NCBI GenBank assembly: GCA_934133195.1
Contig: CAKPAZ010000023.1
Span: 1 to 15,887 of the forward strand
Source: an uncultured Bacilli bacterium
GTDB taxonomy: Bacteria; Bacillota_I; Bacilli_A; ML615J-28; CAG-313
Reading direction: 5' to 3'
Length of the DNA: 15,887 bases
The notes under the pieces are model-generated. The model was not told the origin of the DNA and did not search any database. It saw only the letters and a list, made by a program, of their open reading frames with translations. Numbering within the stretch: the first letter of the stretch is position 1; each line of letters starts with the position of its first letter. Shown here one piece after another: positions 7,610-13,532 of the stretch. The position numbers and the translations under genes were made by a program.

Positions 7610-9424
7610 TTATAACCTTCTCATTAACATTTGAATTGTTTTTTCACTACGTTTTAGAACGTTTGTTCCATATGTTTTATTGATTAAGTCAAGTAAGCCT
7701 TTTAAAGCATCTTTAACGTAATCTTCAAAACGTCCTTCGATTTTACTGATTACTTTACGTGAAAGTAAGAAGTCAAGTGCATCCTCTTTGGTTCCACCGC
7801 ATGCAACAAACACAGGCACAAGAGTTGTGATTTGGTTTAAGATACGGTTACCAAATGTAATATCAAATTCATCATAAATATATTTAGTTATTGCATTGAA
7901 TTTTGCGAAGTCACCATCAGACATATGATTGTTCATATTTTCTGAGGCTTCTTTATATAAACTCATAAGTTTTGAATGACTTAAGTGAATAGAAGATACT
8001 TCTTCTGGAACACTAAATGGAATGTTTTTGTCATCAAAATCAATAGTGATGGCACGGTCATATACTTTATCAGTAATAGTAAATGTTGAGTCATCCTTAT
8101 TGGCAGTTCCGATAAAATATGAATTTTCAGGAATTTGAATATTACCACCTTCAAGTTTAACCGGAGGGATAAACTCATAAGGTAATTGCATTAGTTTTAA
8201 TTTCCATTCACTCTTAGGGAATTCAAGAACAGATAGGAAATCAGCAAAATAATATTCAACACGTGAAATGTTCATTTCATCAAGAACAAATAAGTTAATC
8301 ATATCAGGATTGTAGTTTGCATTGTATAATGCAATTAAGAATTCTGTTTCTGAATATGTTTTTGCAAAGTCATTGAAATAACCAATTAAGTTTGTTTTAT
8401 CACGCCATGTAGCTTGAACAGGCACAAATAAAACGTTTGCGTTTATGAATTTAGCAAAATAACGTGGAAGTGATGATTTACCTGTACCAGACAAACCTTC
8501 AAGAATCATAAAGTGACTTGTTGCAAGTCCACTTATGAAGAAACGAATTACGTCTAGTTCATAATACAACTTCTCTTCTTTTGCTAACCAGTTACGGAAA
8601 CGAACACAAAGTTCATCTAACTTGATATCATCTGTTTCCGCTTTTTCAATACTAAATCCTTCATACTTAACATCGATTGCTGCAAGTCCAGGGAATACCT
8701 TTTCACTTACATCTAGTTGTTCTGCTTTACGAATATTTCCTTCTTCACCAGCACCTACGCCACCACCAATTCCTGATACAGCGCCTCCAGCAACACCGTT
8801 TAAATTACCGTTTACGGAAGCATCAGTTGTATCAAAGCTTGATGTAACATCTTGGTCATCTGTATCTTCATCATCGAAGTCAGGAAGTTCATTAATCTCT
8901 CCTGTTCTAAATGGTTTGTCGATTAAAATGTAGTTAACAACAAACATTAAGATACCACCAAGGAAGGCAACGATAGTAACATAAAGAATAAGGGTAATGG
9001 CAAGACATTGACCAACATATTCAAGTACATACTTAATGTTTTGAGCGTTATTAATTCCTTGAATTAAAACACCAACACCAAGTGATAAAGCACAACAAGC
9101 AAAGAATGATAGGATGTATGATACAAACATACGTCCACTTAAAGGATTTTTTTGATTAATAATTGCATATCTTCTTTCATAAAGAATTGAAGCAACAAAG
9201 ACAGTAATGTAGATAGCTACTAGGACTAAACATAAATAGCCAGTAACACCACATTCAATGGAGCGGAAATTAAGAAGTCCAGCAAGACCATTGATAGGAT
9301 TTTTTCCTTTAACAAAACTATGTGTTCCTTCAATACATACTCCTACAAATAAAAGTAGGAAAGAAAATAAGAATGAAAGTGATAGAATTATTAAATTCTT
9401 TCTTGTAAAATAGGGTTTTTTCAT
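7610..9424 (-). CDS. Four-helix membrane protein fused to a McrB-like AAA+ ATPase
   Basis: A 604-residue protein in two parts. Residues 9-168 contain four hydrophobic helices (about 9-29, 59-82, 99-123 and 138-167). Then comes a low-complexity linker (180-230), first Asp-rich (FDDEDTDDQD), then Gly/Ala/Val-rich. From about 265 an AAA+ domain follows: Walker A GLSGTGKS (310-317), Walker B LFVLDEMN (378-385, with D382/E383), sensor-1 Asn in GTANKDD (N442) and a candidate arginine finger in KVYDRA (R457). The string LDEMNISRVEYYFADFLSVLE, seen here in parts, is the McrB/MoxR-side hallmark; classical McrB has MNxxD where this has ANKDD. The start has AGGGAG 8 bases upstream, formed by the last codons of the signal peptidase gene. 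A membrane-tethered McrB-type ring beside secretion genes points to membrane-protein remodelling or secretion rather than DNA restriction; that is inference. Confidence 0.8.
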   Translation of the reverse strand: MKKPYFTRKNLIILSLSFLFSFLLLFVGVCIEGTHSFVKGKNPINGLAGLLNFRSIECGVTGYLCLVLVAIYITVFVASILYERRYAIINQKNPLSGRMFVSYILSFFACCALSLGVGVLIQGINNAQNIKYVLEYVGQCLAITLILYVTIVAFLGGILMFVVNYILIDKPFRTGEINELPDFDDEDTDDQDVTSSFDTTDASVNGNLNGVAGGAVSGIGGGVGAGEEGNIRKAEQLDVSEKVFPGLAAIDVKYEGFSIEKAETDDIKLDELCVRFRNWLAKEEKLYYELDVIRFFISGLATSHFMILEGLSGTGKSSLPRYFAKFINANVLFVPVQATWRDKTNLIGYFNDFAKTYSETEFLIALYNANYNPDMINLFVLDEMNISRVEYYFADFLSVLEFPKSEWKLKLMQLPYEFIPPVKLEGGNIQIPENSYFIGTANKDDSTFTITDKVYDRAITIDFDDKNIPFSVPEEVSSIHLSHSKLMSLYKEASENMNNHMSDGDFAKFNAITKYIYDEFDITFGNRILNQITTLVPVFVACGGTKEDALDFLLSRKVISKIEGRFEDYVKDALKGLLDLINKTYGTNVLKRSEKTIQMLMRRL

Positions 9425-9427
9425 ACT

Positions 9428-10450
9428 TTAATCTCCCTGTTCATCATTTTTGTTTTCATTTGATTCATCATGAGAAGGAATATCAGGAGTGTTATCATTT
9501 TCTTGAGCATCACCCATTTCAAGATCACTAACATCTTCTTTTACTTCTTCTTCAATCTTTGACTTATACAAGAATCCTGTTTCGTCAAAGACATAGGCAT
9601 AGCCTTCAAAATTAATAGTAGATTTAAAGTTACTACTAAACTTTTTCGCGTTTTCTTCTAAAGAGTAATCTATTACTTCCTCTATTTGTTTTGCACGAGC
9701 AGTCTGTACCTTATTGATTTTTTCTGATAATCTATCGATCATAATCATACAATATACAATCGAAACAACCGTAATTATACCTGCATATGATTGTAAAAAT
9801 ACAATAAAGACGCCGATATTGGTTATTCTTGTATTCTTGTATTGTCCGATTACATCATCATACGTGGAGTGGTACTCATCATCTGCTTTGTTAGCATCAC
9901 CCCTAGTTACAAACTTAACCTCGCCATCTTCTAATACTCTTTTCCTAATACGGTGAATTACATTAATGCCTTTATCATTACGGAAGGCAATAATATCATT
10001 AACCTTAAGGCGAGAAGGATCAACCTTCTCTAAAATGATAATATCATAAGTGTTGAATTGATCATTCAAATTCTCATTAACCAAATAATCATTGACTTCA
10101 TTCTTCTCACTCATTGATCCTGACATTACAACCATCATGGTTTTATTGCCAATCATCATCTTATTACCTGTAAACTTATTAATCAAAGAGAAAATAAATA
10201 AAGGTATAATTATGAATAAAGTAAGATAGAAGAAAACCCCTTTGATTGTTTTCATAATGGATTTTCTTCTTCTTACACTTTCTTTACGTTCATAGATTAC
10301 TTCGGAAATAATCTCAACATCTCTTTTTCCCATCTTAATCTCAGTAATTGAGGAAGTCGCATACGACTTGTAAAGGATGGTAAAGATGGCTGAGAAACTA
10401 AATGTACCAACAATGGTAACAATTAGGGAAATAATCTCTAAAGAATCCAT
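9428..10450 (-). CDS. SipW-like signal peptidase I, enlarged
   Basis: A 340-residue membrane peptidase of the SipW/ER type. The catalytic Ser lies in VMSGSM (S112). The general base is a His (H166) in VIHRI, where the bacterial LepB type has Lys. The supporting Asp is in TRGDAN (D185). This Ser/His set defines SipW-type enzymes, which cleave TasA-like substrates outside the membrane. It is much longer than Bacillus SipW (about 190 residues). An extra N-terminal helix (6-28) precedes the usual one (70-92), a helix follows the catalytic core (211-237), and a highly acidic tail of about 100 residues ends the protein. No Shine-Dalgarno precedes the ATG at 10448-10450; the TasA-like gene ends 19 bases upstream, so translational coupling is likely. 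Substrates are presumably the proteins at 11218, 10470 and the left edge. Confidence 0.9.
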   Translation of the reverse strand: MDSLEIISLIVTIVGTFSFSAIFTILYKSYATSSITEIKMGKRDVEIISEVIYERKESVRRRKSIMKTIKGVFFYLTLFIIIPLFIFSLINKFTGNKMMIGNKTMMVVMSGSMSEKNEVNDYLVNENLNDQFNTYDIIILEKVDPSRLKVNDIIAFRNDKGINVIHRIRKRVLEDGEVKFVTRGDANKADDEYHSTYDDVIGQYKNTRITNIGVFIVFLQSYAGIITVVSIVYCMIMIDRLSEKINKVQTARAKQIEEVIDYSLEENAKKFSSNFKSTINFEGYAYVFDETGFLYKSKIEEEVKEDVSDLEMGDAQENDNTPDIPSHDESNENKNDEQGD

Positions 10451-10469
10451 AGGCTAAAATAATTATTAA

Positions 10470-11201
10470 TTAGTTAGCTACAGCTTCTAGTATAACTCTG
10501 AATGATAAATCATCTGCACTAGGATTATCATTATCAAGGCCATACATTGTTTTTCTGAATGTAGTCATTGTCTCTTTCATAGTTGCATCAGTAATGTATG
10601 TTTCTTGAGTTTTATCAGAATATTTAGTTAGGTCAAAATATATTCCAGGATTTTCTCCATCAAATTTACTACCCCATTTAAATTCAATTGTGTATTCTAA
10701 TTTTTTAACTTTTCCGTAAGTAGTTTCGTTTTTATACTTAGCGTCATCAGAATCGCTTAGAGCTTTAAGATCTTTTTCTTCAAAACTTACAGTTTGAGTA
10801 GCAGAATCTGGTAAAACAATGAAACCATCAGTAGCTGCTTTTGAAACACCAGGTGCATCTTTTAAATCTAAAGTAACTGTTAAATTACGTAAATATTCAG
10901 TATGTGTGATATAAGCAGTTACTACAGTAGTCATAATGCATTCTGTTTGACCATCGCCACGTAAACGACCAGTTGTATCTGATTTTAATGGTTCAAATGC
11001 AAAAGTTTTTTCAGATAGATTAATATCTAAAACTTCAATACTTTTTTCTGTAATTACACCAACTTTAATGTTTCCAGTTTCTTCTTTTGATGCATTAGTT
11101 GAAATAATCCATGCAGCAAAACCTGTAGAAATTAAAGCGATAGACATAAATACCATAATACCAAAAATTATAGCTTTTCTTTTAAATGAATTTCTAGTCA
11201 T
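10470..11201 (-). CDS. TasA-like secreted fibre protein with SipW-type signal peptide
   Basis: A 243-residue exported protein. The signal region is MTRNSFKRK, a hydrophobic helix (9-26) and the SipW-type end GFAAW (27-31), the same motif as its neighbour and the left-edge gene. TasA and camelysin of Bacillus are matured by SipW after signals of this kind. The body has a beta-sandwich rhythm. A [FW]-x-WGSKFDGENP segment about two-thirds in corresponds to FDWGLAKFGGLHP in the neighbouring protein, which makes the two distant paralogues. Both end in a similar strand (SFRVILEAVAN against SYKVSFVQKA). The start has AAGGAG 9 bases upstream, overlapping the stop of the preceding gene; the gap is 16 bases. 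It probably acts as an extracellular fibre or matrix subunit. The TasA family assignment rests on the signal and context more than on the body sequence. Confidence 0.8.
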   Translation of the reverse strand: MTRNSFKRKAIIFGIMVFMSIALISTGFAAWIISTNASKEETGNIKVGVITEKSIEVLDINLSEKTFAFEPLKSDTTGRLRGDGQTECIMTTVVTAYITHTEYLRNLTVTLDLKDAPGVSKAATDGFIVLPDSATQTVSFEEKDLKALSDSDDAKYKNETTYGKVKKLEYTIEFKWGSKFDGENPGIYFDLTKYSDKTQETYITDATMKETMTTFRKTMYGLDNDNPSADDLSFRVILEAVAN

Positions 11202-11217
11202 AGTCTAAATCTCCTTA

Positions 11218-11901
11218 TTATGCAGCTTTTTGTACAAATGAAACTTTATATGAAATACCTTTTAACTTATTATATAATTCATTTAAAGTTGTTTTTGCAT
11301 CATTTGCATCAGCAACACTTGTCCATTTTTCAGTTGGATGAAGTCCTCCAAATTTTGCAAGACCCCAATCAAATTTAATAGTTAATTTTGTAGTATATTC
11401 TCCATTGCTTGCAGATAATAAATTATCATATGTTATTTCAAAACCATCAATATCTGAATCATGGTTTGTACCTTGAATGTATCCTTCTGAAATAGCATCT
11501 TTATATGTTTGAACATCTGCGTCTTCACCAGCAACAGCTTCAAAATGTGCTACAATTTTCTTATCTTTTAGTACTTCTTTATCAGAGAATTTTACAGTAA
11601 CTTGTAAGTAAACTTCAAGATTTTGTTCACCTAGTGAGTTATTATATAGCCAATCCTTAGTAGCATCAGCACCTGATTTATTTCCAAATATTATCTTTGG
11701 ATTAGTAGTTTCTATACCTTGTTCATCAACCCATTTAGTTGTAATACTAATATTTAAATCAGTAACTTCATCAACTTGAATACTTCCTGCAACTGGATCT
11801 GCTTCTAAAGGTCTTGTAATTACCCAAGATGCAAAGCCGACACTAATTATAGCTAATAATGCGAAAACACTAATAGCTAATGTTAAAGTTTTTCTTTTCA
11901 T
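11218..11901 (-). CDS. TasA-like secreted fibre protein, first gene of the run
   Basis: A 227-residue exported protein. I start it at the ATG at 11899-11901, not the in-frame TTG three codons upstream, because the AAAGGA ribosome site is 11 bases from this ATG and only 2 from the TTG. The signal is MKRK, a hydrophobic helix (5-21) and GFASW (22-26), the mark of SipW-dependent exports. The mature part is acidic and beta-rich. It shares the WGxxFxGxxP segment (FDWGLAKFGGLHP) and the closing strand with the next gene. In Bacillus the order is tapA-sipW-tasA; here the substrates precede the peptidase, and no TapA-like gene is seen. A leader of roughly 260 bases with odd structure lies upstream. 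Role, by inference: main or accessory subunit of a surface fibre. Confidence 0.8.
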   Translation of the reverse strand: MKRKTLTLAISVFALLAIISVGFASWVITRPLEADPVAGSIQVDEVTDLNISITTKWVDEQGIETTNPKIIFGNKSGADATKDWLYNNSLGEQNLEVYLQVTVKFSDKEVLKDKKIVAHFEAVAGEDADVQTYKDAISEGYIQGTNHDSDIDGFEITYDNLLSASNGEYTTKLTIKFDWGLAKFGGLHPTEKWTSVADANDAKTTLNELYNKLKGISYKVSFVQKAA

Positions 11902-11983
11902 AATTTTCAATTTCCTTTCTTATATTTTCTAATATAATTTTATTCATAGAATATTCCCATCATTCTATTTTTTTTGTTTGTCA

Positions 11984-12057
11984 CGTTTTTTAAGATTGCT
12001 AGAAAGTTAGTTTCTTTCTGGCATGTAATGTTAACTTTCTAGTGATCTTGAGAAACG
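11984..12057. repeat. Long imperfect inverted repeat in the leader of the TasA-like run
   Basis: Two arms face each other across a 22-base centre. The inner arms CTAGAAAGTTA (11999-12009) and TAACTTTCTAG (12032-12042) are an 11-base perfect match. A symmetrical 2-base mismatch (TG on both sides) follows, then a perfect 5-base match AAGAT/ATCTT (11992-11996 and 12045-12049). After a 3-base mismatch comes CGTTT/AAACG (11984-11988 and 12053-12057). In the transcript this would be a long interrupted stem. Neither strand has a U-run after it, so it is not an ordinary terminator. It overlaps the last codons of the possible 53-codon ORF. It could be a structured leader, an RNase processing site or a mobile-element remnant. 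Confidence 0.8.
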
Positions 12058-12160
12058 CGACTAACTCATCACGTTCAAGTCCTAAAGTACGGTAAATTGC
12101 GGAGTAGATAGGGTGATTTTGGGAATCACAATCCATGCATACTATTCGGCAGTTAAACAT
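11999..12160 (-). CDS. Possible 53-residue small protein in the leader region
   Basis: An uninterrupted frame from the ATG at 12158-12160 to a TAG at 11999-12001. It begins MFNCRIVCMDCDSQNHP and has a plausible amphipathic helix at RTLGLERDELVAFLKI. Its codons use C and G in third positions far more than the neighbouring genes (AAC, TGC, ATC, TAC, GTC, CTC), so it differs in base use from its surroundings. No ribosome site precedes it. The -10-like TATAAT ends 10 bases before the ATG, so a transcript from there would be almost leaderless; an internal ATG at 12134-12136 also lacks a site. The inverted repeat above covers its last 19 codons. I do not recognise the sequence. It may be a genuine small regulator, a remnant of a transferred gene, or simply part of a structured RNA leader. 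Confidence 0.35.
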   Translation of the reverse strand: MFNCRIVCMDCDSQNHPIYSAIYRTLGLERDELVAFLKITRKLTLHARKKLTF

Positions 12161-12170
12161 TTACTTTGAT

Positions 12171-12176
12171 ATTATA
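12171..12176 (-). promoter_or_regulatory. Probable -10 box for the TasA-like gene run
   Basis: A perfect TATAAT on the minus strand, about 270 bases ahead of the first TasA-like start. No good -35 lies at 16-18 bases; AAGACA lies at 21. A 15-base palindrome (AGACA-AAAAC-TGTCT, 12188-12202) lies where the -35 should be, which could mean activator-dependent or repressed transcription. This is the best promoter candidate between the upstream terminator and the operon. Confidence 0.4.
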
Positions 12177-12187
12177 CCTTATATAAT

Positions 12188-12202
12188 AGACAGTTTTTGT
12201 CT
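12188..12202. promoter_or_regulatory. Operator-like palindrome over the -35 region
   Basis: AGACA and TGTCT flank a 5-base centre, a perfect 5-base dyad. It covers the expected -35 position of the TATAAT at 12171-12176, the usual place for a repressor or activator site. The binding protein is unknown. Confidence 0.3.
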
Positions 12203-12238
12203 TAAAACGCTACTAACTATAGTAGTTTATGTAGAATT

Positions 12239-12262
12239 TGGTAAAAAAGTGGAAAATGTTGG
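12239..12262. promoter_or_regulatory. Phased TGG(T)AAAA repeats upstream of the operon promoter
   Basis: Three TGG units followed by A-runs start at 12239, 12250 and 12260 on the plus strand, that is 11 and 10 bases apart, about one helical turn. They lie between the upstream terminator and the operon promoter. Such phasing suits a cooperatively binding regulator or intrinsic curvature; in AT-rich DNA it may also be chance. Confidence 0.25.
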
Positions 12263-12311
12263 TAAAAGATGTCAATGAATAGCAATACAATGTTTTTTGG
12301 GTAAATTGCGT

Positions 12312-12346
12312 AAAAAAACGTGTGTAAAAAGGATTCACACACGTTT
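12312..12346 (-). terminator. Intrinsic terminator of the lipoprotein gene
   Basis: Read on the minus strand: AAACGTGTGT (from 12346), an 11-base loop, ACACACGTTT, then a run of U (the A-run at 12312-12318). The 10-base stem and U-run follow the lipoprotein stop by about 6 bases. It separates that gene from the TasA-like run. Confidence 0.9.
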
Positions 12347-12351
12347 AGATT

Positions 12352-13062
12352 TTAGTCAATTATCCTTATTGGTACCGGAGTAAAGTTATAAGTATACTCT
12401 ATCTTATACACATCAGGAATGATTTCTGCTTCTACTTCTACTACCATACAGTCAACCACAACAAATACTGAAGAATGAGCAGGAACAGAGATTGTAACTT
12501 TTTCTAAGTCACTAGGACTTACAAACTTGTTAGTTGAAGATGAAATATCAGATGTAACAATACGATAAGTAACTGTACCACTAAAGTTAATCTTAGGGGT
12601 TACAGTTAATTCATATTCATACTCTTCGACATCACTTGAATTTTCAATTTCAAGATAATAACGATACATCTTATTAGGAGTTGGTTGAATTTGATTTTGA
12701 ACTTTAGAGTCATATGAAGTTTTTGTAATTGTGAGAATATTATTAACATCACATTTATCCGCATCACCATATACCGCATATAGTTTCAAGTTTTCCATAA
12801 CTTTATCTTTAAAGTTATAAGCCTTGTCATTATATGACCAATATAAGAAATTCTTACCAAGTAGATCTTTTGCTTCAATTTCCTTGGCTTGTTCTCCTTC
12901 ATCAACATAAGCTTTTAAGAAAAGCTCATCATTAATAAAGAATGATACAGAATGCATTTTAATAGGAGTAATGCTATCGGTAGGTTTCTTACAGCCTGTA
13001 ATAGTGCATAGTAGTAGTACTATTAAACCTAAGAAAAATATCTTATTAATTCTTTTAGACAC
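12352..13062 (-). CDS. Lipoprotein with partial InlB-type repeat and beta-sandwich C-terminal domain
   Basis: A 236-residue lipoprotein. I start it at the GTG at 13060-13062, because GGGAG lies 8 bases upstream; the longer in-frame TTG start has no site and would delay the signal peptide. The signal ends in a lipobox (TITGC, Cys at about 24). Residues 35-100 have the shape of an InlB B/Flg_new repeat (SVSFFINDELF, then DEGEQAKEIE, then LKLYAVYG), the same module as in the lipoprotein at 160. The rest is a beta-rich domain (MYRYYLEIENSSDVEEYEYELTV seen in parts) ending FTPVPIRIID. Its own promoter (13098-13126) and terminator (12312-12346) make it a single-gene unit. The module shared with the operon lipoprotein and its position beside the TasA-like run suggest a related surface role; the actual function is unknown. 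Confidence 0.8.
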   Translation of the reverse strand: MSKRINKIFFLGLIVLLLCTITGCKKPTDSITPIKMHSVSFFINDELFLKAYVDEGEQAKEIEAKDLLGKNFLYWSYNDKAYNFKDKVMENLKLYAVYGDADKCDVNNILTITKTSYDSKVQNQIQPTPNKMYRYYLEIENSSDVEEYEYELTVTPKINFSGTVTYRIVTSDISSSTNKFVSPSDLEKVTISVPAHSSVFVVVDCMVVEVEAEIIPDVYKIEYTYNFTPVPIRIID

Positions 13063-13097
13063 TAAATCATCTCCCAAATTTCAACTTTTTTCACCTT

Positions 13098-13126
13098 ATT
13101 ATATCATTTTTTTTACACTTTGTCTA
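13098..13126 (-). promoter_or_regulatory. Sigma-A promoter of the lipoprotein gene
   Basis: On the minus strand TAGACA (13121-13126), a 17-base spacer and TATAAT (13098-13103), with TGA directly before the -10 (extended -10). Transcription should begin near 13090, about 28 bases ahead of the GTG start. Confidence 0.85.
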
Positions 13127-13202
13127 TTTAAAAGATTTTAATTACAATGAAATGATAAAAATTACCAGGTAAAATGCACAAAAATTAGCACAATCATCTA
13201 GT

Positions 13203-13285
13203 AAAAGCAAAAGAAGTGTTTCTTACGAAACACCTCTTTTGAAACACCCACGGTCTATTCATAAAGAATAGATAGCCTTGTATAC
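13203..13285 (-). ncRNA. Small RNA, copy 1 (downstream copy)
   Basis: A predicted transcript of about 83 bases with its own promoter (13292-13320) and terminator. Read on the minus strand it has a 5' hairpin (TCTATTC, loop, GAATAGA; 13254-13272), a conserved single-stranded-looking core CCGTGGGTGTTTC (13241-13253) and a 14-pair terminator hairpin (13209-13240) with a GTAA loop. No start codon with a ribosome site lies inside. The same GTGTTTC occurs in the core and in the terminator 5' arm, so either could pair with GAAACAC, a switch-like feature. The shape recalls leader elements of ribosomal protein operons, but no such gene follows; the next gene is a lipoprotein with its own promoter. A trans-acting small RNA is as likely. 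Confidence 0.75.
13209..13240 (-). terminator. Terminator of small RNA copy 1
   Basis: A minus-strand stem of 14 pairs: AAAAGAGGTGTTTC, loop GTAA, GAAACACTTCTTTT, then GCTTTT. One pair is G-U in this transcript; the plus-strand transcript would have an A-C mismatch there, which shows the direction. Confidence 0.9.
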
Positions 13286-13291
13286 ACCATT

Positions 13292-13320
13292 AGTATATCA
13301 CATTTTTTAACAAATGTCTA
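13292..13320 (-). promoter_or_regulatory. Sigma-A promoter of small RNA copy 1
   Basis: On the minus strand TAGACA (13315-13320), a 17-base spacer and TATACT (13292-13297), with an extended -10 TGA. The expected start is near 13285. Confidence 0.85.
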
Positions 13321-13384
13321 TAGTAATGTTATTTATTAATTTAATTTTTATATAAAGGATATAGAATTTATACAATCATCTAGT

Positions 13385-13466
13385 AAAAGCAAAAGAAGTG
13401 TTTCTTACGAAACACCTCTTTTGAAACACCCACGGTCTGCTCATAAAGAACAGATAACTTGTATAC
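13385..13466 (-). ncRNA. Small RNA, copy 2 (upstream copy)
   Basis: A predicted transcript of about 82 bases, nearly identical to copy 1. Its 5' hairpin (13436-13454) reads TCTGTTC, loop, GAGCAGA. Compared with copy 1, one A-U pair has become G-C and another U-A has become U-G. Both changes keep the stem, and only in the minus-strand RNA. Core and terminator are unchanged. It starts about 65 bases after the MazF-like gene and would also serve to stop transcription from that gene. Confidence 0.75.
13391..13422 (-). terminator. Terminator of small RNA copy 2
   Basis: The same 14-pair stem, GTAA loop and following U-rich stretch as in copy 1. No other terminator is seen after the MazF-like gene, so it probably ends that transcript as well. 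Confidence 0.9.
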
Positions 13467-13472
13467 ACTAAT

Positions 13473-13501
13473 AGTATAACATAAATTTTGCTTAATGTCA
13501 A
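13473..13501 (-). promoter_or_regulatory. Sigma-A promoter of small RNA copy 2
   Basis: On the minus strand a perfect -35 TTGACA (13496-13501), a 17-base spacer and TATACT (13473-13478) with extended -10 TGT. The start is expected near 13466. This is the strongest promoter in the window by consensus. Confidence 0.9.
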
Positions 13502-13532
13502 CAATAGTGTTTACACAAATAGTATATGCATT

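Larger units (their letters stand above)
13190..13478 (-). repeat. Tandem duplication of a small RNA gene unit
   Basis: Two copies, 13190-13297 and 13372-13478, offset by 182 bases. The first 67 bases are identical (13190-13256 against 13372-13438). After that there are a few changes in the 5' hairpin, one 1-base indel, and conserved -10 boxes. The identity extends past the terminator U-run, so the duplicated unit is larger than the RNA itself. The 74 bases between the copies are not alike apart from the promoter. Confidence 0.95.

Noticed and set aside
8622..8933. 103-codon plus-strand frame rich in Ser and Pro
   Set aside because: It lies antisense to the low-complexity linker of the AAA protein, has no ribosome site, and its composition is the mirror of the Gly/Asp-rich linker.
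6347..9424. McrBC restriction (phage defence) system
   Set aside because: The ATPase is membrane-fused, the partner shows no clear nuclease motif and no DNA-binding N-terminal domain, and all neighbours are secretion or surface genes. Defence cannot be excluded, but context argues against it.
11984..12057. Inverted repeat as an intrinsic terminator
   Set aside because: No U-run follows it on either strand, and it lies between the promoter candidate and the genes it would have to block.
13203..13285. Assigning the small RNA to a named ribosomal protein leader family
   Set aside because: The core resembles such leaders in general style, but I cannot match it to one family from memory and no ribosomal protein gene follows.
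13190..13478. Two long direct repeats as a possible CRISPR array or insertion-sequence ends
   Set aside because: Only two units of over 100 bases, with promoters and terminators inside each. There is no spacer regularity and no gene between them, so small RNA genes fit better.
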